A DNA stretch of 64,000 bases from Pseudidiomarina salinarum (GTDB lineage Bacteria > Pseudomonadota > Gammaproteobacteria > Enterobacterales > Alteromonadaceae). Both the position numbers and the translations under genes were made by a program. The notes below the pieces were generated by a model that ran no database searches, was not told where the DNA came from, and saw nothing but the letters and a program-made list of their open reading frames with translations. The DNA is taken from NCBI RefSeq assembly GCF_000753715.1, contig NZ_JPER01000001.1, forward strand, positions 372,001 through 436,000. Direction: 5' to 3'. Of the stretch, positions 55,503 to 64,000 are shown piece by piece (the first letter of the stretch is position 1; each line of letters begins with the position of its first letter).

Positions 55503-57643
55503 TGAGCGAAGCAAAAAAAGATAAGAAGGCCTTTACGCTGGAAATTCGCGAAGACCAGATCGCTGTGGTGCACATTGACGTACCCGGCGAGTCAATGAAT
55601 ACGCTGAAGGCTTCGTTTGCTGATGAAGTGAGCAGCGTGCTGAACCGGATTGAACAGCAAGACGATCTGAAAGGGATTGTCATTATCAGCGATAAGCCAG
55701 GCTCTTTTGTCGCCGGCGCTGATATCAGCATGATTAACGAATGTGAAACCGCTGGGGACGCAGAGAGTCTGGCCCGTCAGGGGCAGGCGATGTTCGATCG
55801 TATTGAGCAGATGCAGATCCCTGTGGTGGCAGCCATTGACGGTGCTTGCCTGGGTGGCGGTCTGGAACTGGCGCTGGCGTGTCACTACCGGATTTGCACC
55901 GATTCAGATAAAACCAAGCTGGGTTTGCCGGAAGTTAAACTGGGCTTGTTACCGGGTTCCGGTGGCACCCAGCGGTTGCCACGACTGATTGGCATTCAGA
56001 ATGCCTTACCACTGATTCTGACCGGCAAGGAACTGCGGCCGAAACAGGCGAAAAAACAAGGCATAGTCGATGATGTGGTGCCGGCCAGTATCTTGCTGGA
56101 TGTCGCCGTTAAACAGGCGCTGTCCGGGAAGGCACGGATCAAACGGGCGAAGAAATCCTTCTTTAATACAGTGCTGGAAGGTACCGGCCCGACCCGCGCG
56201 ATTATCTTTAAGAAAGCCCGTGAAAAGGCCCAGGATAAAGCGCAGGGTAACTATCCGGCAATTGATAAGATCATTGATACCATCGAGCATGGTGCAGATG
56301 AGGGATTTTCTTCAGGTCTTGAGTACGAAGCCAAACAATTTGGTGAACTCGCAATGACCAGAGAATCGGAAAACCTGCGTCGGATATTTTTTGCCACCAC
56401 GGCAATTAAGAAAGAAACCGGTGCGCAAAGTGATGACGTGAAGCCGGCACCAGTGGAACGCGTCGGTGTGTTAGGCGGCGGCCTGATGGGCGGCGGCATT
56501 GCTTATGTTACCGCAGCTAAGGCTGGTATTCCGGCGCGGATTAAGGATATTCAGGAGCAGGGCATTGTGCATGCCATGAAGTACAGCTATGACATCCTGA
56601 ACAAGAAGGTGAAGCGCGGTCATATGCAGCGCAGCGAACTGGAAAAGACCATGTTGCGGTTAAGTGGCGCGCTCGACTATTCAGGCTTTGATCGTGCTGA
56701 TGTGGTGATCGAGGCGGTATTTGAGGATCTCAAACTGAAACAGCAAATGGTGTCGGATATTGAAGCCACCGCTGGCGATCAGGTTATTTTCGCAACCAAT
56801 ACCTCAAGCTTGCCGATCACCAAAATCGCGGCTGAAGCTAAGCGCCCGGAAAACGTTATCGGACTACACTATTTCTCACCGGTGGACAAAATGCCGCTGG
56901 CGGAAATCATCACCCATGACGGGACTTCAGATCAGACTATCGCCACCACCGTGGGGCTTGCGAAAAAACAAGGCAAGACGCCGATCGTGGTTAAAGATGG
57001 CGCTGGTTTTTACGTCAACCGTATCCTGGCGCCATACATGAATGAAGCCGCGCGCCTTGCGTTAAGCGGCGAGCCAATTGATACCATAGATAAAGCGCTG
57101 GTTAAATTTGGCTTTCCGGTCGGGCCGATGAAGTTAATGGACGAAGTGGGCATTGATATTGCGGCGAAAGTGGCGCCGATCATGGCCGATGAGCTGGGCG
57201 ATCGGTTCAAAGCGCCGGATGCCTTCAGCAAATTGCTGGATGATGAACGTAAGGGTAAGAAGAATAAAAAAGGATTTTACGATTACAGCGGAAAAAATCC
57301 GGGTAAAGTTGTCGATGAAAGTGTTTATAGTCTGCTCGATATCAAGCCCGACGCCAAACTGGGTAAAGCGGAGATCGCTCAGCGCACGGTCATGCTGATG
57401 TTAAATGAAGCAGCGTATTGCCTGGGTGAAGGAATTATCCGTAGCGCCCGGGATGGGGATATCGGTGCTATTTACGGTATCGGCTTCCCACCGTTCCGTG
57501 GCGGTCCGTTCAGCTATATGGACAGCCTTGGTATAAGCGAAGTGGTGGAACAGCTGAAGCGTTACGTCGGGGAGCATGGTGAACGTTATGAGCCAGCACC
57601 CTTGCTGGTAGAAATGGCTGAACAGAACCGTACGTTTTACTAA
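55502..57643 (+). CDS. fadJ: Fatty acid oxidation complex alpha subunit, FadJ
   Basis: A 713-residue multifunctional enzyme with enoyl-CoA hydratase, 3-hydroxyacyl-CoA dehydrogenase and epimerase activities. The crotonase half (about 1-200) has [10 protein letters not shown] and the catalytic Glu in [19 protein letters not shown] and [24 protein letters not shown]. The dehydrogenase half starts at [18 protein letters not shown] (about 320), with the HADH motif [19 protein letters not shown] and a C-terminal [23 protein letters not shown]. It works with FadI in the complex. The stop overlaps the convergent GGDEF-EAL gene by 4 bases. Confidence 0.96.
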   Translation: MSEAKKDKKAFTLEIREDQIAVVHIDVPGESMNTLKASFADEVSSVLNRIEQQDDLKGIVIISDKPGSFVAGADISMINECETAGDAESLARQGQAMFDRIEQMQIPVVAAIDGACLGGGLELALACHYRICTDSDKTKLGLPEVKLGLLPGSGGTQRLPRLIGIQNALPLILTGKELRPKQAKKQGIVDDVVPASILLDVAVKQALSGKARIKRAKKSFFNTVLEGTGPTRAIIFKKAREKAQDKAQGNYPAIDKIIDTIEHGADEGFSSGLEYEAKQFGELAMTRESENLRRIFFATTAIKKETGAQSDDVKPAPVERVGVLGGGLMGGGIAYVTAAKAGIPARIKDIQEQGIVHAMKYSYDILNKKVKRGHMQRSELEKTMLRLSGALDYSGFDRADVVIEAVFEDLKLKQQMVSDIEATAGDQVIFATNTSSLPITKIAAEAKRPENVIGLHYFSPVDKMPLAEIITHDGTSDQTIATTVGLAKKQGKTPIVVKDGAGFYVNRILAPYMNEAARLALSGEPIDTIDKALVKFGFPVGPMKLMDEVGIDIAAKVAPIMADELGDRFKAPDAFSKLLDDERKGKKNKKGFYDYSGKNPGKVVDESVYSLLDIKPDAKLGKAEIAQRTVMLMLNEAAYCLGEGIIRSARDGDIGAIYGIGFPPFRGGPFSYMDSLGISEVVEQLKRYVGEHGERYEPAPLLVEMAEQNRTFY

Positions 57644-60300
57644 TTCAGTAAGGTATTGGCTGGCGCATGATGCGACGTAATAGGCGTCGCAATATGTGCC
57701 AGAAACTGGTCCCGGCCCAGGGGTTGCGCAAACAGGAAGCCCTGGGCAAATTCACATTCCATAGACCTCAGGGTTGATGCCTGATCCCGATCAACAACCC
57801 CTTCCGCGACCACATCAAGCCCGAGGTTATGGGCCATAGCAACTATTGAAGCCACCATATTGCGGTCACGATCGGCACCATTGATATCGTCGATAAAAGC
57901 TTTGTCGATTTTCAGTGTCTGAATTGGGAAACGTTTCAGGTAGGCCAGCGAAGAATAGCCGGTACCAAAGTCATCCAGCGCCAGATGAATACCGCAGTTG
58001 TGCAGTTCAGTCATGATTTCTATCGCGCGCTCGGGATCGTCCATAACCACGCCTTCGGTGATCTCAAGTTCCAGTCGCTCTGGTGCCAGTTTGGCCTCAT
58101 TCAGTATATCCATGATGCGCTGGGTCAGATCGGGCTGTAAAAACTGCTTAGCCGACAGATTGACGGCTACGCGGCCCTGTACCAGACCGGCATTCACCCA
58201 TTCGTGCATATCGCGGCAGGTCTGCCGCAATACGCGCTCGCCGACTTCAATAATCAGACCGGTTTCTTCTGCCAGCGGAATAAAATCCGACGGGCTGATA
58301 ATACCGACGCCGGGGATATCCAGCCGCACCAAGGCTTCCAGACCGACAAACTTATGGGTGCGCAGCGATACTTTAGGCTGATAGTGTACCTGCAGATGAT
58401 TGTTGCGCAGCGCATGACGAAGCTGATTTTCCAGCTGCAGGCGGCGCACTGCGTTGCGGCTCATGGATTCGTTGAAAAACTGGTAGCCGTTGCCACCGCG
58501 ATTTTTGGCATGGTACATCGCCGTATCGGCATTCTGTAGCAGTTCCTGGGACGACTGGCCATCACTGGGGTAGGCGACGATACCGATGGAACTGCTGACC
58601 ACAATATCATGGCCGGCGATGTGGAAGGGCTCGTTCAGGTTCTCCAGAATGCGTTTGGCAGCGGAGGTGATAACCCGGACATCATTGGTATCTTCAAGCA
58701 GCAGAATAAATTCATCCCCGCCAAGGCGGAAAAAAGTATCCTGCGGGCGGCCCACTTCGGCGGCGCGCTCGGCCACATGAAGTAGAAGCTGGTCACCAAT
58801 TTCGTGGCCCAGGGAGTCGTTAATCTTTTTAAAGTCATCAAGATCGAACAACAGCATGGCATGCTGAATGCGTTTGCGTACCAAGTTGGAATGACTGACC
58901 TGGAAATAAGAGCGATTGGGTAAACCGGTCAGGGTATCGGTGTTGGATAACCGCCGTAGTTCGCGCTCCGCGTTCTTACGTTCGGTGATGTCTGAGAAGG
59001 TGGCCACATAGTGCAGAACCTGTTCGGCGTCATCGCGTATGGCATCGATGGTCAGTTCAATCTGATAACCCGTTCCGTCTTTGCGCAGATCTTCCATCTC
59101 ACCGTGCCAGCTGCCGTGCTGCTGAATGGTCTGCTTAACCTGGTTAATAAACTCGGGGCTATACAGGGTAAACTGCAACGGCCGCCCCAGCATGTCTTCG
59201 CGGGAGTAACCGGTTATACGTGAAAACGACTGGTTGGTTTCAATAACATTATACTGACTGTCGTAGATACAGACGCCATCAGAGATATTAGTTATTGAAG
59301 CGGCGAGCATCTTCAGTCGTTCTTCAGCGGTCACCAACGGCGTGATGTCTTTGAGGGTCCCGGTCATGCGCAGCGGTTGTTGCTGAACGTCACGGGCGAC
59401 AATCTTGCCGCGGTCAAGCACCCATATCCAGCCATCGTCACTGGCCACCCGGTAGGTTATTTCATAATGCTCGGTTTCACCGGCAAGATAGTTGCGCAGT
59501 GCCTTTTGCACTTTCTTCAGATCCAGCGGATGAATATTTGACGCCTGGCCTTTTTCACCGGCGCGAATACGATCCTGGGGAAATTCGGCCAGCTGTCGCC
59601 AGCTATTATGGCGATGCAGGATTTCACCGCGGACATCCCAGTCCCACAACTGGTCACCACTGCCCCAAAGGCTAAGCTTCAGACGTTCTTCACTGTCAGT
59701 GAGCTGGTCAATGGCTTTCTGCTTGGCGCGCACCATCAGGCCAATAGCAAAAATAATCGCCAATGCCAGTAAGATATAAGCCGTAACGGCCCATGGCGAC
59801 AGCCAGGCCGGTGCGGCAACGCTGAGATTCAGGCTGCGACGGCCAAGCCAGTTCTGGCCATCTGTTGAAGCTTCGACCATAAACCTGAAGTCGCCAAACC
59901 CCAGGTTGGTATAGGTAGCACGGCGATAATCAGCATCGGTATAAATCCAGTCGTTATCGAAACCGTCCAGCTTATACCGATAATAAAGGCGCTGGGCTTG
60001 CGGAGCGTAGGGAGCGCCGAATTCAATGGTGAAGGGAACTTGTTGATTTGGTAAATAGAGGGTATCTGAATTATACAGCTGGGGCCGGTTACGGGTGTCA
60101 AGCTGGGAGGCATTTACTGGTTGATTAGCAAGTCGCAGGGTAATGAGTTCAACCTGCCAGTCAGCGTTTTGCGCTATAGCTTGGGGGCTTACACTCAGGG
60201 ACAGAAAGGCCGCCAGAACCAGACCGTATAGTCTGAACAACCTGTTCCGGAAACGACAATTGGTATCCAGCCCTCCAGAGCACTTTGGTATTGAGTGCAC
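57640..60300 (-). CDS. Membrane GGDEF-EAL protein with Y_Y_Y and PAS domains
   Basis: Up to 886 residues. Signal sequence, a periplasmic Y_Y_Y beta domain (about 85-165, RLYYRYKLDGFDNDWIYTD ... NLGFGDFRFMVEAS), a transmembrane helix (about 172-192) and two PAS/PAC units (about 210-335, 340-455). GGDEF (about 462-620) reads RLGGDEFILLL with I-site RPQD; EAL (about 635-875) has GLEALVRL and ALDDFGTGYSSLAYLK. Both active sites look intact, so it may make or break c-di-GMP. The beta-propeller that usually precedes Y_Y_Y is missing. The frame opens with GTG 60300, but TTG 60240 starts a better signal peptide (FRLYGLVLAAFLSLSVSPQAIA). Confidence 0.92.
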   Translation of the reverse strand: MHSIPKCSGGLDTNCRFRNRLFRLYGLVLAAFLSLSVSPQAIAQNADWQVELITLRLANQPVNASQLDTRNRPQLYNSDTLYLPNQQVPFTIEFGAPYAPQAQRLYYRYKLDGFDNDWIYTDADYRRATYTNLGFGDFRFMVEASTDGQNWLGRRSLNLSVAAPAWLSPWAVTAYILLALAIIFAIGLMVRAKQKAIDQLTDSEERLKLSLWGSGDQLWDWDVRGEILHRHNSWRQLAEFPQDRIRAGEKGQASNIHPLDLKKVQKALRNYLAGETEHYEITYRVASDDGWIWVLDRGKIVARDVQQQPLRMTGTLKDITPLVTAEERLKMLAASITNISDGVCIYDSQYNVIETNQSFSRITGYSREDMLGRPLQFTLYSPEFINQVKQTIQQHGSWHGEMEDLRKDGTGYQIELTIDAIRDDAEQVLHYVATFSDITERKNAERELRRLSNTDTLTGLPNRSYFQVSHSNLVRKRIQHAMLLFDLDDFKKINDSLGHEIGDQLLLHVAERAAEVGRPQDTFFRLGGDEFILLLEDTNDVRVITSAAKRILENLNEPFHIAGHDIVVSSSIGIVAYPSDGQSSQELLQNADTAMYHAKNRGGNGYQFFNESMSRNAVRRLQLENQLRHALRNNHLQVHYQPKVSLRTHKFVGLEALVRLDIPGVGIISPSDFIPLAEETGLIIEVGERVLRQTCRDMHEWVNAGLVQGRVAVNLSAKQFLQPDLTQRIMDILNEAKLAPERLELEITEGVVMDDPERAIEIMTELHNCGIHLALDDFGTGYSSLAYLKRFPIQTLKIDKAFIDDINGADRDRNMVASIVAMAHNLGLDVVAEGVVDRDQASTLRSMECEFAQGFLFAQPLGRDQFLAHIATPITSHHAPANTLLN

Positions 60301-60376
60301 GCAAATCCCCGCGTTATGGCTGCTTGTTTATGTACAGCTCTTATATTTGTTATCGTTGTGTACAAAGTTAAACAAT

Positions 60377-63133
60377 TCAGCGGGTTCTGTCAAAGCTCTT
60401 CGGGCTTGCTGTAAGCACTAGTTGATCGTTAGTAGTTTGTAAGAAATCCAGTAAAAATTGCAGCAACTGCTTCTGTGGCCAACTGTCGATGGCCGTGGCA
60501 AGTTGATTTAATCTTTGGAATTCAGCATCCTGCTGAATAATCGAGCTCCAGAGCCGCTGACTGCGCAGACGCAGATTGGCATCCGGCTCGGTTAGCTGTT
60601 GCGACAAAGCGCGCTGGGCCTGGGGTAGTTCAGCCGGGAGAATTGCTGGCAATTGCTCGCAGAAACGTCCGATAAATTGCCTTATTTCAAGCTGAAGGGC
60701 GTCGCTGTCGTGGGTTCCCGATTGCACGTACAACAACAGGTGCGGGTACTGCTGTAATGGCAAATAGGTCGCGCCGACCATGTAGCCAAGCTGGCGCTCG
60801 GTGCGCAGCTCGGTAAAGATGCGGGGGCCGATGATATGATTCAGTAGCATGATCGCTGCCTGGCTGGCGACCGAACTGTCGGTGGTCTGAAACAGCCAAA
60901 GCGCCGCATGGTCACTATGTTGGGTGGTCATCTGTGCAGCGACGGGCCAGTTGCTTGACTGCCGCGCCTCACGCAGCAGTAAGGGTTTGAGATCAGGCGC
61001 TGATCGCTCAGCCAGGGCGGGTAGCCACTGTTGTAACTGAAGCGTCAGTTGCTGCGCCTGAGCGCTAATCAGGTCACCATGGGTCAGTACGTTGGCCTGA
61101 ACCTCGCTAAATAGTTGCTGCCGCCATTGTTCAAAATCACTGAAAGTGGCCGCTTCCATCGCGTCGGCCAGAGTCTGTGTGTCATAGGTGTAGGGCTGCA
61201 ATAGCACATTCAGCCGCGCAAATAACAGATTCAGTGGTTTGTTGGCCAGCGCAGAGCGCCAGTTCGAAGCCAGTTTTTGCCGTAAGTCATCCCAGCGCTC
61301 CGGATCGAAGGTCGCCTTGCTACAGGCCGCAAAGATATTTTCCGTAAGGCGGGGGATACCCGCTGAGTAGCCGCTGGTATGTATGGTAATACCGCGCTGC
61401 TGCGGATAGATATTGAAGTGCAGGCCAGCGATCTCGGCGTCATAGCAACTTTCATTTAGCTTATCGATCATCAGTTCACACCACAGGCGGGCCTGCGCAT
61501 AGTCGCGGGCAGAGGCGGTGGCGTTGGGCAGGCTCAGCTGGCAGTAAACATGCGCTTTGGGCGCGCGAAAGTCGGGGTCCTGCAGATGCCAGTGATGGAT
61601 TCCGGCAGCCGATGACGAATACTGCGGGTTTGCGCCCTTAGCGTCAGATTCCAATGGCTGTGGCTGCTGTACCTCACGCAGGTATGGATTTGCTGAAGGC
61701 AACTGAGCCTGACTGTGTTCCGCCCGGGCTGCCATGCGCTGCTGACGTTGGCTGCTAATGGCATGCAGTTGGTAATCGGTGCCGTAAATGGGCTCATGCT
61801 CAATGGTGGCGACATCACGATGAATCACGGTCAGTCGCATATTGGCCGGCACCATCAGACTAAGTAATTCATGGGCACGCTGGTGATTCAGACCTTCCAT
61901 CCGGTAGTCGCCGTAAATCAGGTCTGACACCGGGTAATGATGCATGTTAATCGCCAACTGTGGGGCGATATCACTGGTGCGTGAAGGCTCCTGAAAGTTA
62001 AAGGCGTTGCGCACGCTGACCTGCCGCTCCTGATAACGCCAGTCTTGTAGTCCCCGCTCGCGAATGAGGTCAATATAGGCGAAAACTTCACGGACTACGT
62101 CGTCAACGCGCTGTAACCCGGTATCCGTGAGCTGCATGTTGATATTGAAATCTTTGAAGTTACTACCGCTGATGCCGCCGCCCGCGGCGAGGCTATTAAT
62201 CAGGTGTTGCCGGTGCAGCACGCTGTAAAGGCTACCCGGGCCTTCGTAGCCAAGCAGATGGGCAATAAAGCTGGTCGTCTTACAGGCGTAATCAGCGTCA
62301 ATGCCGGGTAGGGCAAAGGCCATAATCAGGCGCCGAGCCTCTTTAATCGGCCGGACATGAAGTTCAACTCCGACTTGTTCTGGCAAATATAAGGGTTCGC
62401 TAACCGGCTGCCGGCGACCACCCCGATTTTCAATTGAGTTGCCATGACGCTGCGCCATCTCGGCCAGTTCGGCCAGGGATTGGGGGCCAGCTAGCACCAG
62501 GGTCATGCGTTCAGCGTGATACCATCGGGTAAAAAAGTCCTGCAGCAGACTTTGCAGTGATTGCTGTCGCTCGACTTTAAGGGTCGACAGGTTACCTACT
62601 GAAAACTTGGAGAACGGATGCGCTGGGTTGGATGTGGCTTTGTGGACCTGGTACAGGCGGCGCAGTTCGTCCCGGCGCTTTAACTGAAATTCCGACTCAA
62701 CTGAGAGCAGTTCCTTATCGATCCATTCCGGCGTAAACAATGGTTCATAAAAAAATCGCATAAAGCGATCAAGGGCCGCTTCAAAATGAGTGGGGTCAAT
62801 GCTGAAGTAATAACTACTGAACTCGGTGCCGGTCCAGGCATTATGGTGGCCACCGTGCTGACTCATAAAAGTCTGATAGGCAGCCGCCTCGGGGTAAGTC
62901 CGGGTGCCCAGGAATAGCATATGTTCAAGAAAATGGGCTAAACCATGAGCGTCATCGGGATCCTGGAAGTGACCAGCGGCGACGGCGAGTGCAGCCGTAC
63001 TCTGGCTGGCCTGGCTATCATGAATAAGAGTGCAACGAAGCCCGTTGTCCAGAGTCAGAGTGCGATAGTCACGCTGATCTGTCGGGCTTTTAATTATCAG
63101 AGAGGTAAAATCCTGGCTGCTGCCTGATTCCAT
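60377..63133 (-). CDS. M16 (insulinase/pitrilysin) family zinc protease
   Basis: A 918-residue protease of the pitrilysin type. The inverted zinc motif HFLEH (HGLAHFLEHMLFLGT, about 67-81) and the second Glu of ELLSVESEFQ about 75 residues later are present in the first M16 domain. Three further inactive M16 domains follow, with RRLIMAFALPGID and the late block FTELRTERQLGYMVG that binds substrate. I see no convincing signal peptide, so it may be cytosolic, unlike PtrA. GAGGAG is six bases before ATG 63133. It degrades medium-sized peptides. Confidence 0.93.
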   Translation of the reverse strand: MESGSSQDFTSLIIKSPTDQRDYRTLTLDNGLRCTLIHDSQASQSTAALAVAAGHFQDPDDAHGLAHFLEHMLFLGTRTYPEAAAYQTFMSQHGGHHNAWTGTEFSSYYFSIDPTHFEAALDRFMRFFYEPLFTPEWIDKELLSVESEFQLKRRDELRRLYQVHKATSNPAHPFSKFSVGNLSTLKVERQQSLQSLLQDFFTRWYHAERMTLVLAGPQSLAELAEMAQRHGNSIENRGGRRQPVSEPLYLPEQVGVELHVRPIKEARRLIMAFALPGIDADYACKTTSFIAHLLGYEGPGSLYSVLHRQHLINSLAAGGGISGSNFKDFNINMQLTDTGLQRVDDVVREVFAYIDLIRERGLQDWRYQERQVSVRNAFNFQEPSRTSDIAPQLAINMHHYPVSDLIYGDYRMEGLNHQRAHELLSLMVPANMRLTVIHRDVATIEHEPIYGTDYQLHAISSQRQQRMAARAEHSQAQLPSANPYLREVQQPQPLESDAKGANPQYSSSAAGIHHWHLQDPDFRAPKAHVYCQLSLPNATASARDYAQARLWCELMIDKLNESCYDAEIAGLHFNIYPQQRGITIHTSGYSAGIPRLTENIFAACSKATFDPERWDDLRQKLASNWRSALANKPLNLLFARLNVLLQPYTYDTQTLADAMEAATFSDFEQWRQQLFSEVQANVLTHGDLISAQAQQLTLQLQQWLPALAERSAPDLKPLLLREARQSSNWPVAAQMTTQHSDHAALWLFQTTDSSVASQAAIMLLNHIIGPRIFTELRTERQLGYMVGATYLPLQQYPHLLLYVQSGTHDSDALQLEIRQFIGRFCEQLPAILPAELPQAQRALSQQLTEPDANLRLRSQRLWSSIIQQDAEFQRLNQLATAIDSWPQKQLLQFLLDFLQTTNDQLVLTASPKSFDRTR

Positions 63134-63195
63134 AACGCTCCTCAGCGATATTCATTCAAAATGATGTAGAGGCGCGCTGGCACAGCAGTCTGCTG

Positions 63196-63546
63196 TTACT
63201 GATCCAGCGGGGTATCAAAATTCTCCGGACGATCAAAATCTCCCTCGTAGGATATCAGACGATCGTCTTCAAAGCGTAGCACAACTGAGCGGCTGTAGCT
63301 TTCGCCGGAACCCGCGTTCATGTCAAAAATGTAGTACCAGATGTCATCGCGAAACGGATTTTCTGCAACTGGTGCGCCAAGCACGAAATCAACTTGTTCT
63401 TTGGTCATGCCCACACGTAACCGGTCTATATCACGCTGTTCCAGATAATTCCCTTGCGGTACATCGATCTGGTAGACCAGCTTATTATAAACAGAACATC
63501 CGCTGAGGATGAGCATCAGACTACCGGCAATAATTAATTTTTTCAT
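63196..63546 (-). CDS. bamE: Outer membrane protein assembly factor BamE
   Basis: A 116-residue lipoprotein of the BAM complex that inserts beta-barrel proteins. The lipobox is LSGC (about residue 16). The SmpA/OmlA fold shows VYQIDVPQGNYLEQRDIDRLRVGMTKEQV-like sequence, with DVPQGNY and GMTKEQVDFVLGAPV the hallmarks. It lies next to recN as in E. coli. ATG 63546. Confidence 0.95.
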   Translation of the reverse strand: MKKLIIAGSLMLILSGCSVYNKLVYQIDVPQGNYLEQRDIDRLRVGMTKEQVDFVLGAPVAENPFRDDIWYYIFDMNAGSGESYSRSVVLRFEDDRLISYEGDFDRPENFDTPLDQ

Positions 63547-63667
63547 AGCACCCGCTGTTAAATACGATTTATTCTGAATCAGAAACTCTGACGATGATAA
63601 ACAAAGCTGTCAGCAAAGACCAGCCTCGCCGGAGATATCGACCGGTAATTTGTCATTAAGTTCGTAT

Positions 63668-64000
63668 TTAACCAACCGCCAGCAATTCTTCGGCATTGGC
63701 TTTGGTTGCCGCCGTAATCTGGTCACCGCCAAGCAGCCGGGCCAATTCAATTACCCGTTCGCCCTGATCAAGGGAGATCATATGGGTTTCAGTGCTCTCG
63801 CCATCAGTGACTTTATCAACCCGTAACTGATGATTTGCTTTGGCCGCAACCTGGGGTAAATGGGTGACGCAAATAACCTGATTAGTCACCCCGAGCTGCC
63901 GCAACAGTTTACCTACAGTGGCTGCTGTGCCGCCACTGACGCCGACATCCACTTCGTCAAACATCAGCGTGGGTGTAGTCAGCTGACTGGCGGTTATGAC
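63668..64000 (-). CDS. recN: DNA repair protein RecN (C-terminal 110 residues, 5' part outside the window)
   Basis: The C-terminal end of the SMC-like ATPase RecN, which acts in double-strand-break repair. Walker B and D-loop are visible in [27 protein letters not shown]. The conserved [17 protein letters not shown] and the [11 protein letters not shown] end follow. The frame runs open to the window edge. Any LexA box would lie outside. bamE follows 121 bp downstream on the same strand. Confidence 0.95.
   Translation of the reverse strand, partial: VITASQLTTPTLMFDEVDVGVSGGTAATVGKLLRQLGVTNQVICVTHLPQVAAKANHQLRVDKVTDGESTETHMISLDQGERVIELARLLGGDQITAATKANAEELLAVG

Overview
The window looks like a chromosomal segment of a gammaproteobacterium. 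The gene order fabB-mnmC-yfcL, pdxB-asd-fimV-truA-accD-folC-dedD-cvpA-purF, tig-clpP-clpX-lon-hupB-ppiD, fadI-fadJ and recN-bamE is typical of that class. The many exported peptidases, a FimV/HubP-type polar protein, tRNA-Asp between hupB and ppiD, and GC content in the low-to-mid fifties fit the Alteromonadales, and the Idiomarinaceae are my best guess. The genus is inferred, not demonstrated. I see no insertion sequence, prophage, integrase or CRISPR array.

Layout. 1-8.3 kb: exported proteolysis and zinc. This holds a truncated S9 dipeptidyl peptidase, a ZnuD-like TonB receptor behind a near-perfect Zur box, an M28 lipoprotein aminopeptidase and a large zinc metalloprotease. 8.3-22.9 kb: HIT protein, fldB, yfcL, mnmC, fabB, pdxB, asd, fimV, truA, accD, folC, dedD, cvpA and purF. 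22.9-27.2 kb: astB and topA. 27.2-35.4 kb: a compact type IVb pilus operon (TcpQ/PilL-like, PilN, PilO, PilP, PilQ, PilR, PilS, a tiny prepilin, PilV, a TadE-like protein) between topA and folD. Its translation start lies beside a predicted three-way-junction RNA whose closing helix overlaps the first Shine-Dalgarno sequence. 36.4-36.9 kb: tRNA Pro-Arg-His-Pro. 37-46.7 kb: a diguanylate cyclase, then tig, clpP, clpX, lon, hupB, tRNA-Asp and ppiD. 46.8-54 kb: an unknown small protein, then the MoxR/DUF58/DUF4381/BatA/BatBC/BatD operon on the minus strand. 54-57.6 kb: fadI-fadJ behind a FadR operator. 57.6-64 kb: a GGDEF-EAL protein, an M16 protease, bamE and the 3' end of recN.

How the parts work together. 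Fatty-acid control can be read from the DNA. A strong FadR operator sits just downstream of the fadIJ promoter, where it would repress. An identical 13-base element carrying a FadR-like half-site lies near -37 to -41 of both fabB and accD, where it could activate. Two c-di-GMP enzymes lie in the same window as the pilus operon, so c-di-GMP or another ligand acting on the pilus leader RNA is a reasonable but untested idea.

The best candidate for something undescribed is the pilus island with its structured leader (about 27,205-35,380). Other items worth a look are the nested inverted-repeat leader of the S9 peptidase, the paired FadR-like elements, the unknown 85-residue ORF before batD, and the GGDEF-EAL protein with a lone Y_Y_Y sensor domain.
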